In this document: positions 53,525-61,481 of the stretch, in pieces
Layout of the letters: every line of letters begins with the position of its first letter
Position numbering within the stretch: the stretch's first letter is position 1
Source of the DNA: Ruminococcus sp. UBA3665
Lineage (GTDB): Bacteria > Bacillota > Clostridia > Oscillospirales > Ruminococcaceae
Reading direction: 5' to 3'
Length of the DNA: 64,000 nt
NCBI GenBank assembly: GCA_002373165.1
Contig: DFJS01000049.1
Coordinates: 1-64,000 of the forward strand
The notes under the pieces: model-generated
Seen by the model: only the letters and a program-made list of their open reading frames with translations
The model's database searches: none
Told to the model about the DNA's origin: nothing
Translations under genes and position numbers: made by a program

Positions 53525-54016
53525 TCACGCTTCTTTCTGAATTTCTCTTGCAATATCAATTACTTCATATTCAATTTCTCCGGCAGGAGCTTCTACGATG
53601 AAGATATCGCCTATTTTCTTTTTCATAGCGGCCTTGCCGATGGGGGATTCGTCCGAAATTTTATGTTCCAGGAAATTGGCCTCGTTTGTGCCGACAATTT
53701 TCCACTGTTCATTTTTTTCAGAGCCGACTTTGCGGATAGTAATCACTATGCCGATATCAATTTCTTCCAGAGCTTCGCCGGTATCTTCCACAATTTCAGC
53801 ATTATTGAGGATATATTGTGTTTCGGCGATTTTAGCTTCCAGCATAGCCTGTTCGTTTTTGGCTTCGTCATACTCGGCGTTTTCGGACAAGTCGCCGTAG
53901 GAGCGTGCCTCTTTCAGTTTCTGGGCGACATCCACACGGTCCACATTGATTAAATGGTCGAGCTGACGTTTGAGGTTTTCGTACCCTTCGCGGGACATTC
54001 TTCTTTTCTTTTCCAT
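53525..54016 (-). CDS. greA: Transcription elongation factor GreA
   Basis: A 163-residue GreA that rescues backtracked RNA polymerase. The N-terminal coiled coil (1-75) has the acidic tip (DLSENAEYDEAKNEQ), and the C-terminal FKBP-like domain has the SPIGKAAMKKKIGD signature. AAAGGAG lies 8 nt before the ATG. It is the first gene of the greA-lysS unit. Confidence 0.97.
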   Translation of the reverse strand: MEKKRRMSREGYENLKRQLDHLINVDRVDVAQKLKEARSYGDLSENAEYDEAKNEQAMLEAKIAETQYILNNAEIVEDTGEALEEIDIGIVITIRKVGSEKNEQWKIVGTNEANFLEHKISDESPIGKAAMKKKIGDIFIVEAPAGEIEYEVIDIAREIQKEA

Positions 54017-54088
54017 AAAAAAACTCCTTTCGGGATTCGGGATGATGAAAAATCAGGGCAAAGCCCTGCTGATTTCTGTATCTCTATT

Positions 54089-54117
54089 ATTATATTATAT
54101 TTTTCCGGAAATGTCAA
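54089..54117 (-). promoter_or_regulatory. Promoter of greA-lysS
   Basis: Minus strand TTGACA (54117-54112), 17-nt spacer, TATAAT (54094-54089). Confidence 0.8.
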
Positions 54118-54158
54118 GCCTATTTCAGGACAAATGCTGAATTTTTCCGGGAAAAGGC

Positions 54159-54195
54159 AAAGCCCTCTCTGCTGTGCAGAGGGGCTTTTGTTTTT
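54159..54195 (+). terminator. Orphan intrinsic terminator
   Basis: AAAGCCC-TCT-GC pairs with GCAGAGGGGCTTT (54159-54172 with 54176-54188), followed by TGTTTTT on the plus strand. No plus-strand gene precedes it within about 3 kb, so it may insulate greA from the CRISPR leader or be a relic. Confidence 0.6.
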
Positions 54196-54248
54196 CAAGC
54201 ACCGTTACGATGGACTGTCCGGACTATGCGGACGAAACAAAATTAAAT

Positions 54249-54480
54249 TTTTCAAAGGCCGTGCGGCGTACGGGTTGCAACCGCAAAAATAACTAAAAAT
54301 CAAACCCCGAAAGAGGAATATCATGCAGATGTAATAAAAGTCTTCCGACAAATTCTCTGCTCTATAGTATAGTATACCACAGTTTGCACAATTTGTCAAG
54401 TGTTTTTTCCTGTTTTTTTGAAAAGTTCAGGTGCGAATGACGGTTTTTATCCCCATCCGCACCAGCAGTTATGATAAATT
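54249..54480 (-). repeat. Zero-spacer CRISPR locus: one degenerate repeat plus full leader
   Basis: 54249-54281 is a single 33-bp copy of the CRISPR repeat with four changes from consensus. It shares the TTTTCAAA start of the degenerate trailer repeat at 20815. It is followed by about 200 bp highly similar to the array leader (CGCAAAAATAACTAAAA, GAAAGAGGAA, ATCATGCAGATGTAA, GTATAGTATACCACA, TTTGCACAATTTGTCAAG). The leader promoter is intact on the minus strand: TTGACA (54399-54394), 17 nt, TATACT (54376-54371). No spacer is present. Confidence 0.88.
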
Positions 54481-55775
54481 TATGAAATAAACTCTCCTGT
54501 CAGATAGCCGCCCTCTGTGCCCGTAATCCGAACCGGAAGAATCTGATTCCGGAACTCCTCGCCCGGATGCGCCGGAACATGCACAAGCAAATAATTCCCT
54601 GCGTGGCCGCAGTGAAAAGCCGGATTCTTCTGCCGTTCAAATAAAACGGAATGAATTTGCCCGATGCAGGAGCTGAGATATTCCTGATGTAAAATCGCCG
54701 CCGCTTCGGCCAGAGCATCCGCACGGGCTTTCTTGACGGCTTCCGGAATCTGGTCGGGCGCAGAAGCCGCCGGAGTGCCGGGGCGCGGCGAATAACGGAA
54801 GATATGCATCCCTGCAAAACGGATTGCTCTGACAAAAGCAAGCGTTTCCTGAAAATCGGCATCTGTTTCGCCGGGAAAGCCCGTCATGAGATCGGTCGTA
54901 ACCGCACATCCCGGAAACAGTTCGCGGAGCTGACTCACAAGCGCGGCATATTCGGCGCAGGTGTAGTGACGGCGCATGGCTTGGAGTGTGCGGTCACAGC
55001 CGCTCTGCACAGAAATGTGAAAATGCGGCAGCAGCTGCGGAATACGGCTTAATTTTTCCAGTACCGGAGGAGTCAGCCCGTCCGGCTCCAAAGAACTGAG
55101 ACGAATCTGCACAATGCCGGAATCCGCACATGCCCGGACGGCATCGGCCAAATCATGATGAAAATCATCCTCATAGCAGGCCAGATTAATCCCGCAAAGA
55201 ACTATTTCCTGATAGCCCTGCCGGACGAGTTTTTCTGATTCTGTGCGGATTTCGTCCAGTTTTCGGGAACGGCATCTTCCGCGTGCGTAGGGAATAATGC
55301 AGTAAGAACAGAAACGGTTGCATCCGTCCTGAATTTTCAGGAATGCTCTGGTATGGCCGCTGTCGGAGCCTTGAGGAAGAGACTCGAAGCTTTCGCCGGA
55401 GACGAAATTTTCCACAGCGGCGATTCTGTGGGGGTTCTGGAAGTAAGCATCCAGCAGGTCGGGAATATGGGCGCGGTGCCTGGTGCCGGTGAGGATATCG
55501 GCATCGGGGAGTTCAGCGGCATCGGCCGGAAAGGCCTGTACATAGCATCCTGTCACGAGGATGACGGCATTGGGGGCAGTATGCCGGAGTTTGCGCAGGG
55601 TCTGGAACATGCGTTTATCGCCGGAGGCGGTCACGGTGCAGGAATTGATAATTAAAGCATCGGCCTGTTCGGGGGAATCAGTAATTTCCCACTGATGCTG
55701 GATAAGCAGGGCGGCGATGCTGTCAGTTTCGGCGGCGTTGACTTTACAGCCGAATGTATGAAGATAAGCTTTCAT
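54480..55775 (-). CDS. mtaB: tRNA t6A37 methylthiotransferase MtaB
   Basis: A 431-residue radical SAM methylthiotransferase that converts t6A37 to ms2t6A37 in tRNAs reading ANN codons. The N-terminal UPF0004 domain has Cys in FGCKVN, NSCTVTASGD and VTGCYVQ (second cluster). The radical SAM motif is CNRFCSYCIIPYARGR, and a C-terminal TRAM region follows (about 370-431). The ATG at 55775 begins MKAYLHTFGCKVN as in the family; upstream in-frame codons are not conserved in type. Confidence 0.92.
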   Translation of the reverse strand: MKAYLHTFGCKVNAAETDSIAALLIQHQWEITDSPEQADALIINSCTVTASGDKRMFQTLRKLRHTAPNAVILVTGCYVQAFPADAAELPDADILTGTRHRAHIPDLLDAYFQNPHRIAAVENFVSGESFESLPQGSDSGHTRAFLKIQDGCNRFCSYCIIPYARGRCRSRKLDEIRTESEKLVRQGYQEIVLCGINLACYEDDFHHDLADAVRACADSGIVQIRLSSLEPDGLTPPVLEKLSRIPQLLPHFHISVQSGCDRTLQAMRRHYTCAEYAALVSQLRELFPGCAVTTDLMTGFPGETDADFQETLAFVRAIRFAGMHIFRYSPRPGTPAASAPDQIPEAVKKARADALAEAAAILHQEYLSSCIGQIHSVLFERQKNPAFHCGHAGNYLLVHVPAHPGEEFRNQILPVRITGTEGGYLTGEFIS

Positions 55776-55828
55776 GAATAGTCTGCTCCTGTCTTTTTTC
55801 TTAATTATAGCAGAAGCAGGGGAGAATG

Positions 55829-56071
55829 TCAAGAATCGGCGCAGTGTGCAAGCAGAATCTGCATATACTGGTCTAGATATTCGCGCATAAAAGGGGACAT
55901 GCCCTGACGGCAGAGTTCATCAAGGGTAAAGCTGTGCTGATTGCGGAGGAGTTTCAGCTGTTCGGAGTAGGGGAGATGCTGGATATCCTGGGCTTCCTCG
56001 AACAGATAGAGATATTTTTTCATCCACTTTTGGAACTCCTGTTTAATAAACTGCTGTTTTCCTCGTTTCAT
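55829..56071 (-). CDS. Small helical protein of unknown function
   Basis: An 80-residue, mostly helical, charged protein (QQFIKQEFQKWMKKYLYLFEE, MSPFMREYLDQYMQILLAHC) with a good promoter and ribosome site (GGAGGAAAAAAT). It may be cotranscribed with mtaB, 53 nt downstream. No family recognised. Confidence 0.7.
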   Translation of the reverse strand: MKRGKQQFIKQEFQKWMKKYLYLFEEAQDIQHLPYSEQLKLLRNQHSFTLDELCRQGMSPFMREYLDQYMQILLAHCADS

Positions 56072-56138
56072 ATTTTTTCCTCCATAAATGAAAATGTTTG
56101 GTTTTAAAACAAATAAAATTGTTTTTTATACGAATTAT

Positions 56139-56167
56139 ATTGTAACACATTTAGTTTATAATGTCAA
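56139..56167 (-). promoter_or_regulatory. Promoter of the small helical protein and mtaB
   Basis: Minus strand TTGACA (56167-56162), 17-nt spacer, TACAAT (56144-56139). Confidence 0.75.
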
Positions 56168-56210
56168 GAAAAAATGGTAAAATATTTTAAAAAAAAGGAG
56201 TGATTGCATT

Positions 56211-56447
56211 ATGAAAACGGAATATCTAGAAACATATCGAATTATGGGGCTGAAAATCGGCTATTACCGCAGACTGCGCGGAATGACACAGGAACAGCTC
56301 GCCGAAAAAATTGATAAGAATACTTCTTTTCTTTCTTCTGTAGAAGCTCCTAACGTAGACAGAACTATTTCTCTGGATACTTTGCTGGATATCGCCAAAG
56401 TGCTGGATGTTCCGGCTTACAGATTCCTGAAAAATGACGATGTGTAA
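56211..56447 (+). CDS. XRE-family HTH regulator, short form
   Basis: A 78-residue Cro/C1-type DNA-binding protein: LKIGYYRRLRGMTQEQLAEKIDKNTSFLSSVEAP (HTH, about 11-45) and DTLLDIAKVLDVPAYRFL (helix 5). It has no other domain. AAAAGGAG precedes the ATG, and a strong terminator follows. With the second XRE gene downstream it may form a small regulatory pair. Confidence 0.88.
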   Translation: MKTEYLETYRIMGLKIGYYRRLRGMTQEQLAEKIDKNTSFLSSVEAPNVDRTISLDTLLDIAKVLDVPAYRFLKNDDV

Positions 56448-56463
56448 TAACAGATTCGGTACT

Positions 56464-56496
56464 GCACTCCCGGCAAGGGAGTGCTTTTTTTTTTTA
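56464..56496 (+). terminator. Intrinsic terminator
   Basis: GCACTCCC/GGGAGTGC stem (56464-56471 with 56477-56484) followed by a run of 11 T. Confidence 0.92.
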
Positions 56497-56512
56497 CATA
56501 AATACACTACCT

Positions 56513-56610
56513 ATATAGTAATATAATAAACTATAAATGTCAATATAATATATGTAAAACTATTGATTTTTATAAAGTGACTTGCTTAAATGTTAATATT
56601 ACTATATAAT
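56513..56610 (+). promoter_or_regulatory. Promoter with distant inverted operator arms
   Basis: TTGCTT (56582-56587), 17-nt spacer, TATAAT (56605-56610). The 12-mer ATATAGTAATAT (56513-56524) has its exact inverse ATATTACTATAT at 56596-56607, overlapping the -10. This suggests two binding half-regions for an HTH repressor, perhaps one of the adjacent XRE proteins. Confidence 0.6.
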
Positions 56611-56643
56611 ATTGATGAAAATTACTGAAAAGGAAGTGTATTT

Positions 56644-56898
56644 ATGAACGAAATAAATTCGCTGATTACTATAGCAGAATATGGAAAAATCCATATCGCA
56701 TTGAAAAAAATCATGGACGAAAAAGGTATTACCAGAAATCATCTTGCCGATGTTTCCGGCACCAGATTTGAAGTCATTAACAGATGGTATCATGATAATA
56801 TCGCAAAACTGGATTTGGATGTCCTTGCCAGAATTTGCTATGTGCTTGACTGCTGTCCTCAGGATATTATCCGGTATGAAAAGCCGGCAGAAAAATAA
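56644..56898 (+). CDS. XRE-family HTH regulator, second copy type
   Basis: An 84-residue HTH protein: IHIALKKIMDEKGITRNHLADVSGTRFEVINRWYHD (about 15-50) and LDVLARICYVLDCCPQDIIRYE (about 57-79), the YozG-like short Cro/C1 type. AAAAGGAAGTG precedes the ATG. It is only distantly similar to the upstream XRE protein. Autoregulation through the inverted repeat at its promoter is likely. Confidence 0.87.
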   Translation: MNEINSLITIAEYGKIHIALKKIMDEKGITRNHLADVSGTRFEVINRWYHDNIAKLDLDVLARICYVLDCCPQDIIRYEKPAEK

Positions 56899-57043
56899 AC
56901 ATGCGTCAATTATTCTGACTGCCGTCGAAAACCCGTAACAAAGCCGTTTCGCAAAAAAATTCCCCGGAATAGGAAATCTGTATAAAATTTTTATCTGTTA
57001 GTCATAACTATTACTCTAAAACGCTGAATTTTCCCGAAATCCC

Positions 57044-57072
57044 TTGACATCTGTCCCGTTTCGTGCTATGCT
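57044..57072 (+). promoter_or_regulatory. Promoter of the HPr-like gene
   Basis: TTGACA (57044-57049), 17-nt spacer, TATGCT (57067-57072). An ACGGC/GCCGT hairpin (about 57079-57098) lies at the start of the leader. The stretch 56899-57043 shows no gene. Confidence 0.75.
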
Positions 57073-57143
57073 GTAATTACGGCAAGGGAAAAAGCCGTAC
57101 ACAAGGAAAAAAGAGAAAGAACATTTTTAGGAGGTAGGTTTTT

Positions 57144-57374
57144 ATGACAACAACCACTATTCAGCTGAAAAGTTTCGCCGATGTGCCGAACTTCGTCGCT
57201 ACGATTACTAAGTTCGCCTTCGATATCGACCTCGTTTCCGGCCGCTACATCGTGGATGCTAAGTCGATTATGGGTATTTACAGCCTGGATCTCAATCATC
57301 CGATTGAACTCCGCGCTCACACAGAAGATGCCGAAGAACTCTTCGCTCAGATTGCTCAGTATATCGTAAAGTAA
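57144..57374 (+). CDS. HPr-like protein lacking the phosphorylated histidine
   Basis: A 76-residue protein with the HPr fold pattern: the central block VDAKSIMGIYSLDLNHPIEL matches the HPr Ser46 region (KSIMG) and following strand. At the place of the HPr active-site motif (GIHARPA) it reads DVPNFVAT, so His15 is missing. It therefore cannot pass phosphate like HPr but might act as a Crh-like regulatory protein through the Ser, or have another role. AGGAGGTAGG precedes the ATG. Confidence 0.82.
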   Translation: MTTTTIQLKSFADVPNFVATITKFAFDIDLVSGRYIVDAKSIMGIYSLDLNHPIELRAHTEDAEELFAQIAQYIVK

Positions 57375-57422
57375 TTATATTATTATACAGAGAAAGATTT
57401 TTTAATAAGGATGTTTTGCAGA

Positions 57423-57453
57423 AGCGGACTGTACCTAGAACAGTCCGCTTTTT
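57423..57453 (+). terminator. Intrinsic terminator of the HPr-like gene
   Basis: AGCGGACTGT/ACAGTCCGCT stem (57423-57432 with 57440-57449) followed by TTTT. Confidence 0.88.
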
Positions 57454-57458
57454 ACAGC

Positions 57459-58583
57459 TTAGGAAAATGCAAAGTGCAGAATCCGCCGGAATGCCGCCGG
57501 CATCGTCATTTCCGGCACTTCTTCCGATGCCAGCAGTGCGCATTCGCAAAGCAGTGTTTTGCCCTGATAAAAACAAACTCTGCCGACTCTCTGATGATAT
57601 CTTACCGGTGCCTGCACAAATTCCGGCAGAACCATAACGGCCTGAATCTGCGTTCCGGACGGAACTGCCATCGCCGGAAGTGAAGAGAGTTCCAGAAGTA
57701 CGGAAGATTCCGTTCCTTTCCGGATTTTCAGCGGCCGGAGAAATTCTTCCGCAAAGGCCGGAAGCATAATCTGATACTGCGAAAATGCCTTGTTCAGGAG
57801 TTTTTTTGCCAGCGAAAAACGGGTATCTTCATCAGGAGCATTGAGGACGACTGCAATGCACAGCATACCGTCTGATTCGGCGGCGGCCGCAAGAGAATAA
57901 TCCGATTCCGGAGAATGAGAAGCTTTCAGGCCGCGGCAGGTTTTCAGCGTGCGTGTCAGAGTGTTTTCGCTGACGAGTTCGACTGTATCATGCAGAATCA
58001 TGATGCGCCATGTGGTGAGGCATTCTTTCAGGACTTCGCATTGCAGAACCGCACGGCACAGCAGGGCGATATCATAGGCGGTAGAATATGCCTGACTGTC
58101 GTCGAACCCCTGTGGACTGGTGAACCGGGTAGATTTCATGCCCAGATCGAACGCGGCGGCGTTCATATCCATGACGAATTTTTCCGGACTGCCGCCCAGC
58201 CGGTCGGCCAGCACAGCGGCGGCATCGTTGGCATTGCCTGTAATCAGTGCAAGAAGCAGTTCTCGGACGGAAATACTGTCGCCGGGTTTCAGCCAGATGA
58301 CTGCGCCCGGCATACCGGCCACGCTTTCTCCGGCGGTCATGACAGTATCCGGCGTAATTTCCTGCCGTTCGATTGCTTTTGCAGTCAGGTAGGCAGTCAT
58401 CAGCTTGGCCAGCGAGCCGACCGGGCGGCGTTCGTCGGCGTATTCCTGATGCAGAATGCTGCCGGTATTCGCTTCCATCAAAAGAAAGGCCATTTCACGT
58501 TCTTCGGCATGAACCGGAAGCATAGGAATCATCTGCACCAGAAGCAGGAGTGTCAGCCAGACACAAATTTGTTTCCTAATCAT
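57459..58583 (-). CDS. DacF-like D-Ala-D-Ala carboxypeptidase with altered active-site motifs
   Basis: A 374-residue exported protein of the PBP5/DacF (S11) family: signal peptide (1-26), peptidase domain (about 30-255) and C-terminal beta domain (about 270-374). The first motif is intact (SLAK). The second reads GNANDAA, with Asn where Ser stands in SxN, and the third reads GLKASH instead of KTG. No C-terminal membrane-anchoring helix is obvious. It may be weakly active or a non-catalytic wall-binding relative. GG-rich RBS is weak (AAGGATGAT). Confidence 0.85.
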   Translation of the reverse strand: MIRKQICVWLTLLLLVQMIPMLPVHAEEREMAFLLMEANTGSILHQEYADERRPVGSLAKLMTAYLTAKAIERQEITPDTVMTAGESVAGMPGAVIWLKPGDSISVRELLLALITGNANDAAAVLADRLGGSPEKFVMDMNAAAFDLGMKSTRFTSPQGFDDSQAYSTAYDIALLCRAVLQCEVLKECLTTWRIMILHDTVELVSENTLTRTLKTCRGLKASHSPESDYSLAAAAESDGMLCIAVVLNAPDEDTRFSLAKKLLNKAFSQYQIMLPAFAEEFLRPLKIRKGTESSVLLELSSLPAMAVPSGTQIQAVMVLPEFVQAPVRYHQRVGRVCFYQGKTLLCECALLASEEVPEMTMPAAFRRILHFAFS

Positions 58584-58741
58584 ACAGTAAGATCATCCTT
58601 TCGTAGAAATTTGCTGCTGTAAGCATATGCATTTCCGGACAGAATCATCAATTTTCTGAAAAACAATCGGCAAAACTGACAAAAAATTCATATTAGTTTT
58701 GTTCTGTTTTCACAATGTTACATGAAAAAATCCGGATATAC

Positions 58742-58770
58742 TTGCAAAATTTCTGATTTTATAGTATGAT
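58742..58770 (+). promoter_or_regulatory. Promoter of pgi
   Basis: TTGCAA (58742-58747), 17-nt spacer, TATGAT (58765-58770). Confidence 0.78.
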
Positions 58771-58805
58771 ATATATGAATTCTGATTTTTTGGAGGTTAT
58801 TCAAA

Positions 58806-60143
58806 ATGACTTTGAAACTGAACACAAACTATCTCGAAAGCTTTGTCAGAAAAGACGAGCTGACCGGCATAAAAGCCCAGGTGGAAACTGCGGCTGCCAT
58901 GCTGCATGATAAGTCCGGACTGGGAAATGATTTTCTGGGCTGGGTAGAACTGCCTACGGATTACGACAAGGAAGAATTTGCCCGTATCAAGGCCGCGGCT
59001 GAAAAAATCAAGAAAAATTCTCAGGTTCTGATTGTCATCGGCATCGGCGGTTCATATCTGGGTGCAAGAGCGGCAATTGAATTCCTGAAATCCCCGTTCT
59101 ATAATAATATCAAGAAAGATACTCCGGATATTTATTATGTCGGCAATAATATCAACCCGACTTATCTGAACGAGATCCTTTCTATCTGCGAGGGCAAGGA
59201 TATTTCTGTCAACGTCATTTCCAAATCCGGCACAACTACAGAACCAGCACTTGCTTTCAGAGTATTCAAAAAACTCGTAGAGGACAAGTACGGCAAGGAA
59301 GAAGCCAAAAATCATATCTTCGCAACGACAGACAAGGCTAAGGGCACTCTGAAAGAACTGTCCGATAAAGAAGGCTATGAGACTTTTGTCGTTCCGGATA
59401 ATGTCGGCGGAAGATTCTCTGTTCTGACCGCTGTCGGCCTGCTGCCCATTGCTGTGGCCGGATGCGATATTGATAAACTCATGGAAGGCGCACGGCAGGC
59501 ACAGAATGATTATACGGCCGATTTCGATCATAATGACTGCTACAAATACGCCGCACTGAGAAATATCTTCTACAGAAAAGGCAAATCTGTAGAAATGCTC
59601 GTTTCTTATGACCCGGCATTCGCTATGATGTCCGAATGGTATAAACAGCTGTTCGGCGAAAGCGAAGGCAAGGACAATAAAGGCATTTTCCCGGCTTCTG
59701 TCGTATTCTCGACCGATCTGCACTCTATGGGACAGTTCGTGCAGGAAGGCTCCCGTGTCATGTTCGAGACTGTTGTGGATATCAAGACCCCCAAGCAGGA
59801 TTTCTATCTGGAAGAAGATGCCGCAAATCTTGACGGCCTGAACTTCCTCTGCGGTCAGAATATGTCCGTTGTCAACAGAAAAGCTTTCGAGGGCACGATT
59901 CTGGCACATACCGAAGGCGGCGTTCCGAACATGATTCTCGAACTCGAAGATACCAGCGAATTCAGCCTCGGCTATCTGATTTACTTCTTCGAGAAGGCTT
60001 GTGCAGTTTCCGGCTATGTGCTCGGCGTGAACCCGTTCAACCAGCCCGGCGTGGAAAGCTACAAATCCAACATGTTCGCACTGCTCGGCAAACCCGGCTA
60101 TGAAGGCGCAAAAGCAGAGCTTGAGAAAAAGCTCGGCTATTAA
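58806..60143 (+). CDS. pgi: Glucose-6-phosphate isomerase
   Basis: A 445-residue Pgi interconverting glucose-6-P and fructose-6-P in glycolysis. It has the SIS folds with IGIGGSYLGARAA (about 79-91), SKSGTTTEPALAF (about 140-152), the signature DNVGGRFSVLTAVGLLP and a C-terminal GVESYKSNMFALLGKPG. The length fits the short bacterial type. TTGGAGG precedes the ATG. It is followed at 29 nt by a small P-loop gene. Confidence 0.97.
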   Translation: MTLKLNTNYLESFVRKDELTGIKAQVETAAAMLHDKSGLGNDFLGWVELPTDYDKEEFARIKAAAEKIKKNSQVLIVIGIGGSYLGARAAIEFLKSPFYNNIKKDTPDIYYVGNNINPTYLNEILSICEGKDISVNVISKSGTTTEPALAFRVFKKLVEDKYGKEEAKNHIFATTDKAKGTLKELSDKEGYETFVVPDNVGGRFSVLTAVGLLPIAVAGCDIDKLMEGARQAQNDYTADFDHNDCYKYAALRNIFYRKGKSVEMLVSYDPAFAMMSEWYKQLFGESEGKDNKGIFPASVVFSTDLHSMGQFVQEGSRVMFETVVDIKTPKQDFYLEEDAANLDGLNFLCGQNMSVVNRKAFEGTILAHTEGGVPNMILELEDTSEFSLGYLIYFFEKACAVSGYVLGVNPFNQPGVESYKSNMFALLGKPGYEGAKAELEKKLGY

Positions 60144-60172
60144 TAAATTTTTATAAAAAGGAGTTTTTACAC

Positions 60173-60577
60173 ATGATCCAGATTATCACCGGAAGAAAAG
60201 GTACTGGCAAAACCAAGAACCTCATCGACAGAATCAATACTGCTGTCGCAGAAACCAACGGCTGCCTTGTCTGCATCGAAAAAGGCGAAACCCTCAGACG
60301 TTCTATCAGCTATAAAGTACGCTGGGTAGGCGTGGAACAGTTCGATATTGCAGGCTATGAGAATTTTTACGGCTTCATTGCCGGAATGCTCGCCGGAAAT
60401 TATGATATCAAAGAAATCTTTGTAGATGGCATTCTGAAAATCGGCGGCGCAGATTTCGACGCACTCGGCGCAATGTTCGCTAAAATTGATGCCCTGACAG
60501 GCAAGGAGACGATTGTAACCTTTACTGTTTCGGCTGATAACTCCGAACTGCCGGAATCTGTCACAAAATATCTTTGA
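60173..60577 (+). CDS. Small P-loop NTP-binding protein of unknown function
   Basis: A 134-residue protein beginning MIQIITGRKGTGKTKNLIDRI, a Walker A motif at residues 7-14. A possible Walker B is IKEIFVDGIL near 79-88. The remainder alternates strands and helices in a minimal P-loop fold. AAAAGGAG precedes the ATG. It follows pgi in one unit. I cannot assign a function; nucleotide binding is likely. Confidence 0.78.
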   Translation: MIQIITGRKGTGKTKNLIDRINTAVAETNGCLVCIEKGETLRRSISYKVRWVGVEQFDIAGYENFYGFIAGMLAGNYDIKEIFVDGILKIGGADFDALGAMFAKIDALTGKETIVTFTVSADNSELPESVTKYL

Positions 60578-60607
60578 TTTTTTGGAAAAATATTTCCGCA
60601 AAAATGC

Positions 60608-60636
60608 TTGACAAGCCGGAGAGAATCTGCTATAAT
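60608..60636 (+). promoter_or_regulatory. Promoter of the DUF177-rpmF unit
   Basis: TTGACA (60608-60613), 17-nt spacer, TATAAT (60631-60636). Confidence 0.82.
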
Positions 60637-60683
60637 AAAAGCAGTCGTGCTTCATGCTGTATCAGAACGGAGATTTGTAAATT

Positions 60684-61148
60684 ATGCTGATGAATATTAA
60701 GAATATCCTGAATATTCCCGGAGCTTCACAGGAATTTGATTTCTCTGTGCCGGAAGAACGCCTGGAACTTGTCAGAGGCTATGTATTTCATACGCCGGTA
60801 CAGGTAACGGGCAGTCTGAAAAATCATGCCGGAGCTGTTGTTCTGAAACTGCATATTGCATTCTCTCTGCTTGTCACCTGTGACAGGTGCCTGAAAGAAA
60901 CTGTACAGGCGTTTTCTTATGACACGGAACACATGGTTGTCCGCTTTGTCAATGATGAAGAAAACGAGGAGAATTTTGTTATTGCAAAGGCCGAAAGTAT
61001 TGATCCTGCTGAAATCGCTCTTGCAGATCTGCTCCTGGAACTGCCTTCTAAAATGCTCTGCAAAGAGGACTGCAAAGGCTTGTGCCCCGTCTGCGGATGC
61101 GACAGAAATATTACCGACTGCAATTGCATGACAAAGATAGAATTTTAA
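60684..61148 (+). CDS. DUF177 (YceD) family protein
   Basis: A 154-residue YceD-type protein, encoded before rpmF in most bacteria and linked to large-ribosome-subunit rRNA accumulation. A conserved CDRCLKE (about 72-78) and a C-terminal zinc-like set CKEDCKGLCPVCGCDRN are visible. It lies 29 nt before rpmF in the same operon. Confidence 0.93.
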   Translation: MLMNIKNILNIPGASQEFDFSVPEERLELVRGYVFHTPVQVTGSLKNHAGAVVLKLHIAFSLLVTCDRCLKETVQAFSYDTEHMVVRFVNDEENEENFVIAKAESIDPAEIALADLLLELPSKMLCKEDCKGLCPVCGCDRNITDCNCMTKIEF

Positions 61149-61177
61149 GTAATCTAAAAGAAAGGGGTTAGAGAATC

Positions 61178-61363
61178 ATGGCTGTACCGAAGAGAAAAAC
61201 TTCCCATGCAAGAAAAAACAAGAGACGCAGTGCTGTCTGGAAGCTGGAAGCTCCTGCAATGAGCAAATGCGATCACTGCGGCGAACTGAAAGCACCTCAT
61301 AAGGTATGCAAGAACTGCGGCTATTATAAGGGCGTAGAAGTTCTGAAAATTGACGTTCTGTAA
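61178..61363 (+). CDS. rpmF: 50S ribosomal protein L32 (zinc form)
   Basis: A 61-residue L32 starting MAVPKRKTSHARKNKRRS, the universal L32 beginning, with zinc-binding CDHC (30-33) and CKNC (43-46). Presence of all four Cys marks the zinc-containing form. AAAGGGG precedes the ATG. A terminator follows. Confidence 0.97.
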   Translation: MAVPKRKTSHARKNKRRSAVWKLEAPAMSKCDHCGELKAPHKVCKNCGYYKGVEVLKIDVL

Positions 61364-61383
61364 TGTAATTGATGCAGAATCAA

Positions 61384-61420
61384 GCGGAGAGAGGCAGGGC
61401 TTCTCTCTGCTTTTTTATTT
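61384..61420 (+). terminator. Terminator of rpmF
   Basis: GCGGAGAGA pairs with TCTCTCTGC across GGCAGGGCT (61384-61410), followed by TTTTTTATTT. Confidence 0.85.
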
Positions 61421-61481
61421 AGCAGGGGATAGTAAATCCTTTCCGCTGACTGAAAATGTTCACACAAGTGAACAAAATCCA

